NCBI RefSeq assembly: GCF_917563915.1
Contig: NZ_CAKJTI010000004.1
Location: forward strand, 186,001-250,000
Reading direction: 5' to 3'
Origin: Bacillus rhizoplanae
Lineage (GTDB): Bacteria; Bacillota; Bacilli; Bacillales; Bacillaceae_G
Length of the DNA stretch: 64,000 nucleotides
Part shown: positions 1 to 8,634 of the stretch, one piece after another
How positions within the stretch are numbered: position 1 is the first letter of the stretch
Layout of the letters: each line of letters begins with the position of its first letter
Notes under the pieces: model-generated
Told to the model about the DNA's origin: nothing
The model's input: only the letters and a program-made list of their open reading frames with translations
Database searches by the model: none
Position numbers and translations under genes: made by a program

Positions 1-1
1 T

Positions 2-754
2 TGTCATATTTTACCTGGTATTGATGACGGGGCACAAACTATAACAGATAGCATAGCAATGGCTAAAGCAGCAGTAGCAGAAGGAATACATACAATTGTA
101 GCAACTCCCCACCATCAAAATGGAAGATATGTCAATGAGCGCATGCATATTCTTCACCAGGTAAAACAATTAAATGATTCATTACAAGAAAACGATATAA
201 ATTTGACGGTTTTACCAGGTCAAGAAGTTCGTTTATATGGCGAAATGCTACAAGACTACGAAGATAATAAAATCGTCACATTAAACGAAACAAACACATA
301 CATACTCATAGAATTCTCGTCTAGTCATGTACCGCGCTATGCAGAACAAATGCTGTACGAATTGCGAGTAAAGGGAGTAATCCCAATTATCGTTCACCCA
401 GAGCGCAACGCAGAGTTAATCGAGCACCCTGATAAGTTATACAACTTTGTTAGCAAAGGAGTACTTACCCAAGTAACAGCAGGCAGTTTACTTGGCGATT
501 TCGGTAAAAAAATTAAAAAATTCTCATTGCAACTCATCGAACATAACTTAACGCATATGATTGCATCTGATGCGCATAACACAACAACGCGTGGATTTCA
601 CCTACAAGCTGGTTATGATGTCATTGAAAAGGAATTTGGTACTAGCATACTTATGGATTTTAAAGAAAATCCATATCTAATAATAAACGGAAAAAGCGTT
701 TATAAAGAAGATCCCGAACAAATTAGCCGTAAGAAAATATTCGGTATCTTTTAA
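2..754 (+). CDS. CpsB/YwqE-type protein-tyrosine phosphatase (5' end outside window)
   Basis: The frame is open from base 2 and begins inside the PHP-domain motif CHILPGIDDG, so only the first few residues lie outside the window. Family: metal-dependent (PHP) tyrosine phosphatases CpsB/Wzb/YwqE, which dephosphorylate the BY-kinase that controls polysaccharide chain length. Visible metal-ligand motifs include TPHH (about residue 36 of the visible part), the HPERN block and SDAHN near the C-terminus. The matching kinase and modulator genes would be expected just upstream, outside the window. A second in-frame ATG at 59 lies inside the PHP domain and is not the start. Confidence 0.93.
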   Translation, partial: CHILPGIDDGAQTITDSIAMAKAAVAEGIHTIVATPHHQNGRYVNERMHILHQVKQLNDSLQENDINLTVLPGQEVRLYGEMLQDYEDNKIVTLNETNTYILIEFSSSHVPRYAEQMLYELRVKGVIPIIVHPERNAELIEHPDKLYNFVSKGVLTQVTAGSLLGDFGKKIKKFSLQLIEHNLTHMIASDAHNTTTRGFHLQAGYDVIEKEFGTSILMDFKENPYLIINGKSVYKEDPEQISRKKIFGIF

Positions 755-762
755 TACGTATA

Positions 763-947
763 TGGTAATGTCTCCTAACCGTTATCAATGGAGGCACTCG
801 GCCTTGCTGTGGGTAGAAATTTCATTTCAACCTACCTTAGACGCATGTCGTCAGGAGCATGGCGTGAGGATGGGTTAGATGCCCAATGTTATTTATAAAA
901 ACTCTAGCTATGGAGTTGTGCATAAGGACGTTATAGCTAGGGTTTTT
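763..947 (+). ncRNA. candidate structured leader RNA upstream of galU
   Basis: This gap can fold into several nested helices. 775-780 (CTAACC) pairs with 873-878 (GGTTAG) as a closing stem. Inside it are AGGC/GCCT (792-795 with 801-804), GGTAG/CTACC (812-816 with 832-836) and ACGCATG/CATGGCGT (841-847 with 858-865). A terminator-like hairpin follows at 897-947 and then the galU ribosome binding site. The architecture (multi-branched domain, then terminator, then metabolic gene) is that of a cis-regulatory RNA, but I do not recognise the class. It could instead be a separate small RNA. No open reading frame with a ribosome binding site occupies the interval. Confidence 0.45.
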
Positions 948-950
948 ATA
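897..950 (+). terminator. intrinsic terminator or attenuator hairpin before galU
   Basis: AAAAACTCTAGCTAT at 897-911 is the near-perfect reverse complement of 933-947 (one mismatch), and the right arm ends in a run of five T. It either ends the upstream phosphatase transcript or acts as the expression platform of the candidate leader RNA at 763-947. Confidence 0.6.
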
Positions 951-1010
951 ATTTTTATATATTTATATAAGAATATACATATAGGAAAAATATAATTAGG
1001 GGGACTAACA

Positions 1011-1892
1011 ATGAAACAAGTAAAAAAAGCAATTATTCCAGCAGCTGGTCTTGGAACAAGATTTTTACCAGCAACGAAAGCGATGCCAAAGGAAATGTTA
1101 CCAATTGTCGACAAACCGACAATTCAGTACATTGTAGAAGAAGCAATCGAATCAGGAATTGAAGACATTATTATCGTAACAGGAAAAGGAAAACGTGCAA
1201 TTGAAGATCACTTCGATCATTCCTTTGAACTCGAACAAAATTTGTTAGAAAAAGGGAAGTATGACATGCTTGAAAAAGTACAAGCATCTTCCAAAATTAA
1301 CATTCACTACATAAGACAAAAAGAACCAAAAGGATTAGGACATGCAGTATGGTGCGCACGCAAGTTTATTGGAAACGAACCATTTGCCGTATTACTTGGT
1401 GATGATATTGTCCAAGCGGAAATACCATGTTTACGTCAATTAATGAATGAATACGAAACAACAAAAGCATCTGTAATCGGTGTGCAAACAGTACCAGAAA
1501 ACGAAACACATCGCTACGGTATTATCGATCCAATCGAGCAAAATGGCCGCCGTTACCAAGTGTGTCAATTTGTCGAAAAACCAGCACAAGGAACAGCACC
1601 ATCGAACTTAGCAATTATGGGCCGTTACGTTTTAACACCAGAAATCTTTATGTTCCTAGAAGATCAGCAAACAGGTGCGGGCGGAGAAATTCAATTAACG
1701 GATGCAATTCAACGTTTAAATGAAATTCAACGAGTGTTTGCGTATGATTTTGAAGGAACTCGTTATGATGTTGGAGAGAAGTTTGGGTTTATTAAGACAA
1801 CAATTGAAATGGCACTTCAGCATGAGGAATTAAAAGAAGAGTTGATGAAGTATATGAATGGATTAGTGCAGAAAGAGACTGTAAATATATAG
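1011..1892 (+). CDS. galU: UTP--glucose-1-phosphate uridylyltransferase
   Basis: The 293-residue protein has the full length and motifs of GalU/GtaB. The nucleotide-binding signature [15 protein letters not shown] is at residues 10-24, [21 protein letters not shown] follows in two blocks, and there is LLGDD near residue 125, EKP near 185 and [11 protein letters not shown] near 220. It makes UDP-glucose from UTP and glucose-1-phosphate in the cytoplasm. UDP-glucose is the substrate of the UDP-glucose dehydrogenase encoded at 13880 in the same locus. The ATG is preceded by AGGGGG at a good distance. A possible regulatory RNA lies upstream. Confidence 0.96.
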   Translation: MKQVKKAIIPAAGLGTRFLPATKAMPKEMLPIVDKPTIQYIVEEAIESGIEDIIIVTGKGKRAIEDHFDHSFELEQNLLEKGKYDMLEKVQASSKINIHYIRQKEPKGLGHAVWCARKFIGNEPFAVLLGDDIVQAEIPCLRQLMNEYETTKASVIGVQTVPENETHRYGIIDPIEQNGRRYQVCQFVEKPAQGTAPSNLAIMGRYVLTPEIFMFLEDQQTGAGGEIQLTDAIQRLNEIQRVFAYDFEGTRYDVGEKFGFIKTTIEMALQHEELKEELMKYMNGLVQKETVNI

Positions 1893-2022
1893 AAAGAAAA
1901 GCATTTTGTGCTGCCGGTATATGTGTATAACATAGGGAAAATAAATAATTTAGCTGTAGCCCCTTCAAAATGAAGAGGAAAAATTTTTATTTAAAAATAA
2001 GATAAAGAAGGGAACATGTATA

Positions 2023-3852
2023 TTGAGTTATCCAAAACGGCTTTCATTATTAATTTTCTTAGATTCATTTATTGTGTTAACTGCCGTGTACTTAAGTTAT
2101 TGGTTTATACACCCGAATGCATTAAACGGCGATGTTCCAATCACATTAATTATTAGTTCGATTACATTACTTTGCAGCCATCATATTTTTGCATCTATTT
2201 ATAAGTTATATAGCAAAGCTTGGGAGTATGCGAGTATTGGAGAATTAAAAAACATATTTAAAGCGGTTACCTTTTCGATTATAGTAACAGCAATTGTACA
2301 AGAAATTATTAATCAAGATATTTATGTACGTATTTTGGCAATTGCATGGATGGTACATATATTGTTAATTGGTGGTTCCCGCTTTGTTTGGCGTATGTTC
2401 CGTGATACATATATGGCAAAGAATACAAAGAATATAAACAATATAAATAAAACACGAACACTTATTATCGGAGCAGGTGCAGCGGGAACAATGGTTGTAA
2501 GGCAGCTGCAACAAAATAAAGAAGCTGAGTTATATCCAGTTGCATTCGTAGATGATGATAGAAATAAACAGCGATTAGAGATTTATAATGTGCAAGTTGT
2601 AGGTTCAACAAAGAATATTGAAAGAGTTGTAGAGCAATATAAAATTGAACACATCATTATCGCGATTCCTTCTTTAAATAGAAAACAAGTGAATGAGATT
2701 TTTGAAACATGTACAAAAACAAAAGCAAAGACACAGATTGTGCCGATGTTAGAAGATCTTTTAGATGGTAAGGTTTCTGTAAATGAGTTTCGTGATGTAC
2801 AAGTAGAAGACTTGTTAGGAAGAGAACCAGTTCAATTAGACGATGCTGGCATTGGAGAAAAAATTACAGGAAAAACCATTTTAGTAACAGGTGCAGGTGG
2901 ATCTATTGGTTCTGAGATTTGTCGTCAAGTTATGAAGTATAAACCAGCAAAAATTGTTCTTTTAGGACATGGTGAAAATAGCATTTATCATATTGAAATG
3001 GAATTGCGCACAAATTATAAAGATGCAGCTGAAATTACGACAGAAATTGCTGATGTACAAGATCGGAATAAAATATTTGAAGTAATGAAAAAGCATCAGC
3101 CATTTATTGTATACCATGCAGCAGCTCATAAACATGTTCCTTTAATGGAGCGTAATCCAGAGGAAGCTGTGAAGAATAATATTATTGGTACGAAAAATGT
3201 AGCAGAAGCTGCTGATACGTTTAAAGTAAATACGTTTGTTATGGTTTCTACAGATAAAGCGGTAAATCCAACAAACGTAATGGGGGCGACAAAACGTGTG
3301 GCAGAAATGGTTGTCCAGCATATGGCTACGGTAAGTAAAACACGATTCGTGGCAGTTCGGTTCGGAAATGTACTCGGAAGCAGAGGAAGTGTAATCCCAC
3401 TATTTAAAAGACAAATTCAAAAAGGCGGCCCTGTGACGGTTACACATCCGGAGATTACCCGCTACTTTATGACCATCCCAGAAGCGTCAAGACTTGTGAT
3501 CCAAGCGGGTACGTTAGCTAAAGGCGGCGAGATTTTTGTATTAGATATGGGAGAACCAGTTAAGATTGTAGATCTAGCCCAAAATCTAATTCAACTGTCA
3601 GGTTATTCTGTTGAAGAAATCGGGATTGAGTTTAGCGGCTTGAGACCGGGCGAGAAGATGTATGAAGAGCTATTAAATGAGAATGAAGTGCATCCGGAGC
3701 AAGTGTTCCCGAAAATTCATATAGGAAAAGCTGTTTTGATGGAACTGGATATTATTCAGCAGTTTATAGATAATTTTGAGCAGATGGGTCAAGAGAGTAT
3801 AAGAGAGACTTTATTAGGGTTTGCGAATAATAAAGTTGCGGTAAAAAGCTGA
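2023..3852 (+). CDS. membrane UDP-GlcNAc 4,6-dehydratase-like protein (PglF/CapD/EpsC family)
   Basis: 609 residues. Four hydrophobic segments occupy about residues 8-125. A first Rossmann-like domain (IIGAGAAGTMV, about 150) follows, then the short-chain dehydrogenase domain (VTGAGGSIGSEICRQ, about 290). The active-site region reads STDKAVNPTNVMGATKR. The usual tyrosine of YxxxK is Met and the preceding Thr-Asp-Lys is present, as in PglF-type dehydratases. Family role: NAD-dependent formation of a UDP-4-keto-6-deoxy sugar, the first step to bacillosamine-type diaminosugars. The start is TTG at 2023 behind AAGAAGGGA; no nearby ATG fits better. It is followed by aminotransferase, transferase and acetyltransferase genes of the same pathway. 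Confidence 0.92.
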   Translation: MSYPKRLSLLIFLDSFIVLTAVYLSYWFIHPNALNGDVPITLIISSITLLCSHHIFASIYKLYSKAWEYASIGELKNIFKAVTFSIIVTAIVQEIINQDIYVRILAIAWMVHILLIGGSRFVWRMFRDTYMAKNTKNINNINKTRTLIIGAGAAGTMVVRQLQQNKEAELYPVAFVDDDRNKQRLEIYNVQVVGSTKNIERVVEQYKIEHIIIAIPSLNRKQVNEIFETCTKTKAKTQIVPMLEDLLDGKVSVNEFRDVQVEDLLGREPVQLDDAGIGEKITGKTILVTGAGGSIGSEICRQVMKYKPAKIVLLGHGENSIYHIEMELRTNYKDAAEITTEIADVQDRNKIFEVMKKHQPFIVYHAAAHKHVPLMERNPEEAVKNNIIGTKNVAEAADTFKVNTFVMVSTDKAVNPTNVMGATKRVAEMVVQHMATVSKTRFVAVRFGNVLGSRGSVIPLFKRQIQKGGPVTVTHPEITRYFMTIPEASRLVIQAGTLAKGGEIFVLDMGEPVKIVDLAQNLIQLSGYSVEEIGIEFSGLRPGEKMYEELLNENEVHPEQVFPKIHIGKAVLMELDIIQQFIDNFEQMGQESIRETLLGFANNKVAVKS

Positions 3853-3943
3853 AGAATGGGAACTGTTATGATCACGACCTATTTTGATTATGTATTTGAA
3901 TTGAAACAGAATTTATTTCAGAATTAATAAAGGAAGGAAGTCT

Positions 3944-5065
3944 TTGAAAATGGGAGAAAGAATATTCCTCTCATCGCCACATATGAGCGATGAGGGTTAT
4001 GAAATGCAATATGTTAAGGAAGCCTTTGATACAAACTGGATTGCACCTCTTGGGGAGAATGTGAATGGATTTGAAAAAGAACTGGCTACGAAGGTTGGTT
4101 CTAAAGCTGCTGCGGCATTATCTTCTGGAACAGCTGCGCTTCATATGGCCCTTAGAGCGGCAGGGGTAGGAGAAGGGGATATTGTTTTTTGTCAAACCCT
4201 GACGTTCTCAGCTACAGCAAATCCTATCATCTATCAAAACGCTATTCCTGTTTTTATAGACAGTGATTATGAAACTTGGAATATGTGCCCTAAAGCATTG
4301 GAAGCAGCTTTTGAGAAATATCCCAATGTAAAGGCAGTAATAGTAGTTCACCTTTATGGCCTTTCTGCGGATATGGATAGAATAGTTGAACTTTGTAAGA
4401 AATATAATGTCGCTTTAATAGAAGACGCTGCCGAGTCTCTGGGAACTTACTACAAAGGTAAGCATACGGGGTCCTTTGGTGATTATGGCATCTTCTCTTT
4501 TAATGGAAATAAAATCATTACTACTTCTGGGGGCGGCATGCTTGTTTCTGATAATGAAGAGAGGATTGCGAAGGTAAGATTTTGGGCTACTCAAAGTAGA
4601 GATCAAGCAAGACACTATCAACATAGCGAATTAGGATTCAATTACCGTATGAGCAATGTGGTTGCTGGAATCGGTAGAGGGCAACTTAAGATATTAGATC
4701 AGAGAGTTCAGAAGAAAAGATACATCTTTGAGTTTTATAAGAGAGAACTAGGCCATCTTGAAGGTATTCAGTTTATGCCTAGTAACGAGTGGAATGAACC
4801 GAATTATTGGTTAAGCTCAATGACTTTAAACGGTAAGGTTCGACCAATTGATATTATGGTAGCTCTTGAAAAAGAAAATATTGAATCTAGACCAGTTTGG
4901 AAGCCAATGCATATGCAGCCATTCTTTGAAAAGTATGACTTTGTTGGTACGGATGTATCGGAAAGACTGTTTGAGAACGGTGTTTGTTTGCCAAGTGATA
5001 CGAAGATGACGGATGAGGATTTGGAGAGGGTTGTAAAGATCATTAAAGGGTTGTGGTTAGCGTAA
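3944..5065 (+). CDS. DegT/DnrJ/EryC1-family sugar aminotransferase (PglE/EpsN-like)
   Basis: 373 residues, full length for PLP-dependent sugar 4-aminotransferases. The cofactor loop SSGTAALHMAL is near residue 60, EDAAESLG near 160, and the Schiff-base lysine lies in FSFNGNKIITTSGGGM near 187. It would aminate the 4-keto sugar made by the upstream dehydratase. TTG (3944) sits 5-8 bases behind AAGGAAGG; ATG at 3950 is an alternative that costs two residues. The stop codon overlaps the ATG of the next gene (TAATG), so translation of the two is probably coupled. Confidence 0.93.
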   Translation: MKMGERIFLSSPHMSDEGYEMQYVKEAFDTNWIAPLGENVNGFEKELATKVGSKAAAALSSGTAALHMALRAAGVGEGDIVFCQTLTFSATANPIIYQNAIPVFIDSDYETWNMCPKALEAAFEKYPNVKAVIVVHLYGLSADMDRIVELCKKYNVALIEDAAESLGTYYKGKHTGSFGDYGIFSFNGNKIITTSGGGMLVSDNEERIAKVRFWATQSRDQARHYQHSELGFNYRMSNVVAGIGRGQLKILDQRVQKKRYIFEFYKRELGHLEGIQFMPSNEWNEPNYWLSSMTLNGKVRPIDIMVALEKENIESRPVWKPMHMQPFFEKYDFVGTDVSERLFENGVCLPSDTKMTDEDLERVVKIIKGLWLA

Positions 5066-5709
5066 TGAAAAATTCTAAAGGTGGCATCTATAGAAGGTTT
5101 GTAAAAAGAGCGATGGATTTTATACTATCTTTGATCGCTATTATGGTTCTTAGTCCAGTATTTTTGGTAGTTGCTATCCTTGTAAGAGTTAAGCTAGGCA
5201 GTCCAGTGCTTTTTAAACAGAAAAGACCTGGTCTTAATGGGAAGGTTTTTATGATGTATAAGTTTAGGACGATGACGGATGAAAGAGATGAGAATGGAGA
5301 ACTACTTCCTGATAGTGTGAGGCTTACGAAATTCGGAAGGTTCTTACGTTCTACATCTCTTGATGAGCTTCCTGAACTTTTCAATATTCTTAAAGGCGAT
5401 ATGTCGATTATAGGGCCTAGACCTTTACTGGTTCAGTACCTATCATTATACAATGAGCATCAAAAACGTCGTCATGAAGTTAGACCCGGATTATCTGGTT
5501 TAGCGCAAGTAAGTGGTAGGAATGCTATTAGTTGGGAAGAGAAATTTAATCTTGATGTAGAGTATGTAGATAATGTAAGCTTCATCGGAGATTGGAAGAT
5601 TATCCTTCTAACTATTAAAAAAGTTTTTGTTAGGGAAGGCATTAACTCAGAAACTGCTGCAACTATGGAACCATTTAGAGGAAACAAAAGAGGAAGAGTA
5701 GAGCTATGA
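5065..5709 (+). CDS. undecaprenyl-phosphate sugar phosphotransferase (PglC/EpsL-like, monotopic)
   Basis: The 214 residues from the ATG at 5065 make a small monotopic phosphoglycosyl transferase. It has one N-terminal re-entrant hydrophobic segment (about 12-34) and the signature KFRTM. The catalytic Asp-Glu pair is in SLDELPELFNIL, followed by GPRPLL and RPGLSGLAQVSGRN. It transfers a sugar-1-phosphate, here probably a diacetylated diaminosugar, to undecaprenyl phosphate on the cytoplasmic face and so starts the repeat unit. A GTG at 5053 would add four residues, but the ATG overlapping the upstream stop fits operon coupling better. Its 3' end overlaps the next ATG (ATGA). Confidence 0.93.
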   Translation: MKNSKGGIYRRFVKRAMDFILSLIAIMVLSPVFLVVAILVRVKLGSPVLFKQKRPGLNGKVFMMYKFRTMTDERDENGELLPDSVRLTKFGRFLRSTSLDELPELFNILKGDMSIIGPRPLLVQYLSLYNEHQKRRHEVRPGLSGLAQVSGRNAISWEEKFNLDVEYVDNVSFIGDWKIILLTIKKVFVREGINSETAATMEPFRGNKRGRVEL

Positions 5710-6326
5710 AGAACAAACTTATCATAATAGGTGCTAGTGGTCACGGGAAAGTTGTTGCTGATATTGCCTTAAAAATGAATAAATGGCAGAGCATTGCTTT
5801 TTTAGATGATGATGAAAGCGTCAAGTCATCGATGGGAATAGAAGTAATCGGTAAATCAGCGGATGTCTTTAAGTATATAGAGGATTATGACTTTTTTGTA
5901 GGTATTGGTAATAATGCTATACGAGAAAAAATCCAGAAGAAGCTTGAAGCTGAAGGTGCAAGTATACCTACTTTAATTCACTCTACTGCTGTTATTGGAG
6001 AACAAGTTAAGTTGGCATCAGGTACCGTAGTTATGGCTGGAGTTGTGATTAACTGCTGCACTACAATTGGGAAAGGGTGCATTATTAACACTGGTTCTAC
6101 AATAGACCATGACAATATAATTGAAGATTATGTTCATATATCACCAGGGGCACATTTAGCTGGTACGGTGAAAGTTGGACGAGGTATTTGGTTAGGTATT
6201 GGTAGTGTAGTAAGCAATAATGTTAACATCACTAGTGGCTGTAAAATCGGTGCTGGTGCTGTTGTGGTTAAAGATATAGCTGAACCTGGGATCTATGTAG
6301 GAGTTCCAGCGAAGAAGATAGATTGA
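5706..6326 (+). CDS. NeuD/PglD-family sugar O/N-acetyltransferase
   Basis: 206 residues. The N-terminal Rossmann-like domain begins IIGASGHGKVVADIA. The rest is a left-handed beta-helix of hexapeptide repeats. A conserved His is in STIDHDNIIEDYVHISPGAH, and the C-terminal VGVPAKKI is typical of NeuD/PglD proteins. In the Pgl pathway this enzyme acetylates the 4-amino group with acetyl-CoA to give UDP-di-N-acetylbacillosamine. Its place next to the PglF-, PglE- and PglC-like genes makes that role likely. It overlaps the preceding gene by four bases. Confidence 0.92.
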   Translation: MKNKLIIIGASGHGKVVADIALKMNKWQSIAFLDDDESVKSSMGIEVIGKSADVFKYIEDYDFFVGIGNNAIREKIQKKLEAEGASIPTLIHSTAVIGEQVKLASGTVVMAGVVINCCTTIGKGCIINTGSTIDHDNIIEDYVHISPGAHLAGTVKVGRGIWLGIGSVVSNNVNITSGCKIGAGAVVVKDIAEPGIYVGVPAKKID

Positions 6327-6353
6327 TAATAAATAATTTAAGGGAGAAAATAC

Positions 6354-7520
6354 ATGGAGTTATTATATAAAATTTTATTTTATATAAGTGGATTTATTAT
6401 AGTGTGGGCAATGGTTGGTTATCCAATATCTTTAAAGTTAATTGGGCGCTTATATAAGAATCGGAAGCTTGAAAAAAATTATTCTCACCAGCCAACGGTA
6501 ACGGTTATGGTAGTTGCTCATAATGAAGAAAAAGTAATATTGGACAAGCTTCATAATATCCTAGAGCTAGATTATCCTCAAGACAAAATAGAGTTCTTGA
6601 TTGCTTCTGATAATAGCACAGACAAAACGAATGAGATTGTTAGAAAGTTTATAAAAGAACATCAGGATCGAAAGGTGCGACTTTATGAGGTACAGGCCCG
6701 TAAAGGAAAAACAAATGCTCAGAATGAGGCACAAAAAACGGTTACAACGGAATATTTAGTAATGACTGATGCAAATTCCATTATGGATAAAAAGTCTGTT
6801 AAGGAGCTTATGGCCACCTTTATTTCAGAAGATATTGCTTATGTTTCAGGCAGGCTGTCTATTATGAATCATGAATCCAGTGATGTAAGTAGTGCTGAAG
6901 CAAGTTACTGGGATAGCGATATGGCTGTTCGTGAAATTGAAGGGAGAATTCAAACTATAACAGCTGGTAACGGAGCATTATACGCATGTAGAACTAAGGA
7001 TTATTATGACTTCGATCCAATTCAATGTCACGACAGTGCAATGCCGCCGTTGTATGCACTTCAAGGTAAAAAGGCAATCGCCAATCATGATGCAATAGCT
7101 TATGAGAAGGCCGGTGAAGTTATTGAAGATGAGTTTGGTCGTAAAGTAAGGATGAACAGGATTATTTTAAAATATATTTTACCTGACATAAGGATACTTA
7201 ACATATTTAAGTATAAGTGGTTTTCATATTTTTATTTTGGGCACAGGACATGCAGGTATTTACTCTGGATTTCACATTTAATCGTATTAATTTCTAATGC
7301 TTTACTAATAACAGAATCTTGGTTTTATGCGATGATATTTGCTGGACAGATTCTGTTTTATCTTATGGCACTAGCTAAAGTAATAACTAAAACAAACAAT
7401 AAATATTTGACATTAGTTTATTACTATTGTGTCACAATAATTGCACAATGGGTCGGTGTATATAACATATTGACTGGAAAGGCAAAACCATTTTGGGAAA
7501 AAGCAGAGAGTACAAGATAA
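6354..7520 (+). CDS. membrane glycosyltransferase, family 2
   Basis: 388 residues. An N-terminal transmembrane segment (about 6-28) precedes a GT-A domain that starts with VTVMVVAHNEE. MTDANS is the DxD-like position, and TAGNGALYACR and HDSAMP follow. Two or three hydrophobic segments (about 290-370) end the protein. The plan is that of processive or membrane-anchored GT2 enzymes, but the QRRRW motif of cellulose/hyaluronan synthases is not seen, so a single-transfer enzyme is more likely. The donor sugar cannot be read from the sequence. Ribosome binding site AGGGAG is well placed. Codon use is AT-rich like the following genes. Confidence 0.88.
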   Translation: MELLYKILFYISGFIIVWAMVGYPISLKLIGRLYKNRKLEKNYSHQPTVTVMVVAHNEEKVILDKLHNILELDYPQDKIEFLIASDNSTDKTNEIVRKFIKEHQDRKVRLYEVQARKGKTNAQNEAQKTVTTEYLVMTDANSIMDKKSVKELMATFISEDIAYVSGRLSIMNHESSDVSSAEASYWDSDMAVREIEGRIQTITAGNGALYACRTKDYYDFDPIQCHDSAMPPLYALQGKKAIANHDAIAYEKAGEVIEDEFGRKVRMNRIILKYILPDIRILNIFKYKWFSYFYFGHRTCRYLLWISHLIVLISNALLITESWFYAMIFAGQILFYLMALAKVITKTNNKYLTLVYYYCVTIIAQWVGVYNILTGKAKPFWEKAESTR

Positions 7521-7546
7521 TAATTAATAAATAGGGAGCAATTAAA

Positions 7547-7800
7547 ATGAGGATAGCTATAGCAGGAACAGACTATGTTGGCTTATCTAATGCACTATTG
7601 TTATCTCAACATAATGAAGTTATTGCGCTAGTTATTTTGTAAAATAGATAATAAAAAATTATCGAAAATTTCGGATTAGAGTTCAAGGATTAATGAAGAT
7701 TAATTTAATAACCCATTAGTTGCTAAATATTTGAAAAGCTTAGAGGATATCAGCTGTTATCTTAAAATTAGGCTTTCAAATAATTTTAGAGATTTCTTAT
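7547..7800 (+). pseudogene. decayed UDP-glucose/GDP-mannose 6-dehydrogenase
   Basis: An ATG behind AGGGAGC opens a 31-codon frame, MRIAIAGTDYVGLSNALLLS and so on, which matches the NAD-binding start of UDP-sugar dehydrogenases (normally AGTGYVGLS). It stops at 7642. Downstream, in other frames and after more stops, pieces such as NKKLSKISD and a LVAKYLKSLED-like stretch resemble the next part of the family. The rest is missing. An intact dehydrogenase of a different subtype is at 13880, so function in the locus is retained. The right boundary is approximate. Confidence 0.8.
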
Positions 7801-7849
7801 AGTTCAAGCGAAAATTACAGTGTCAAAAAAGAACCAAAGGAGTACGAGC

Positions 7850-8632
7850 ATGGACTTACAAGTACTAGTATCAACGATGCATCAAGATAACCATAGTCTA
7901 ATAGAAAGAATGAATATACAATCTGATGTAATTGTAGTTAATCAATGCGATCGAAATGAATTTGAGGAATTTATGTATAAGGGTTACAATGTACAATTTT
8001 TGTCATTTCCCGAACGTGGGGTTGGATTGAGCAGAAATAATGCTTTTATGCGTGCGACTGCAGATATTTGTATATTTGCAGATGATGATTTGACATACTG
8101 TGATAATTACAAAGAGATGATCCTAACGTCTTTCAAAAATAATCCAGATGCAGATATTATTGTATTTAATGTACCAAGTACCAATCCTGATAGACCATCC
8201 TATCAAATTAAAAAGAGTGGAAGAGTGAGATTGTTTAATTGTTTAAAATATGGAGCAGTAAGATTCGCAGTTAGGACAGATAAGGTGCGAAAGGCCAATA
8301 TACATTTTTCATTATTATTTGGTGGTGGAGCAAAGTATGGGTCAGGAGAAGATAGTTTATTCATATTTGAATGTATTAAAAAAGGATTAAAAGTCTATGC
8401 CGAACCCAAAGTAATTGGATACGTCAGTCAGGAAGACTCTTCATGGTTTACTGGTTATACAGATAAGTATTTTATTGATAAAGGTGCCCTTTATGCTTCT
8501 CTTTCTAAGAGATGGGCAAAATTGTTAATTTTTCAGTTTGCTTTAAGACATAGAAATATGTATAAAAACTATAAAACCTGGACCTCAGCACTTAAACTAA
8601 TGCTTAAAGGTATAAGAGAAATTAAAGGGTGA
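7850..8632 (+). CDS. glycosyltransferase (GT2-like)
   Basis: 260 residues from the ATG at 7850, which lies seven bases behind AAAGGAG; an upstream in-frame GTG at 7820 has no such site. The protein has a GT-A-like core: LVSTMHQDN, then GVGLSRNNA and FADDDLTY (the DDD metal/donor motif) near residue 80, and GGGAKYGSGEDSLF near 170, where the acidic residue is in the position of the catalytic base. No membrane segment is seen. The gene follows the ugd remnant directly, so that decay did not remove it. Its stop overlaps the next gene region. Donor and acceptor are unknown. Confidence 0.85.
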   Translation: MDLQVLVSTMHQDNHSLIERMNIQSDVIVVNQCDRNEFEEFMYKGYNVQFLSFPERGVGLSRNNAFMRATADICIFADDDLTYCDNYKEMILTSFKNNPDADIIVFNVPSTNPDRPSYQIKKSGRVRLFNCLKYGAVRFAVRTDKVRKANIHFSLLFGGGAKYGSGEDSLFIFECIKKGLKVYAEPKVIGYVSQEDSSWFTGYTDKYFIDKGALYASLSKRWAKLLIFQFALRHRNMYKNYKTWTSALKLMLKGIREIKG

Positions 8633-8634
8633 AA

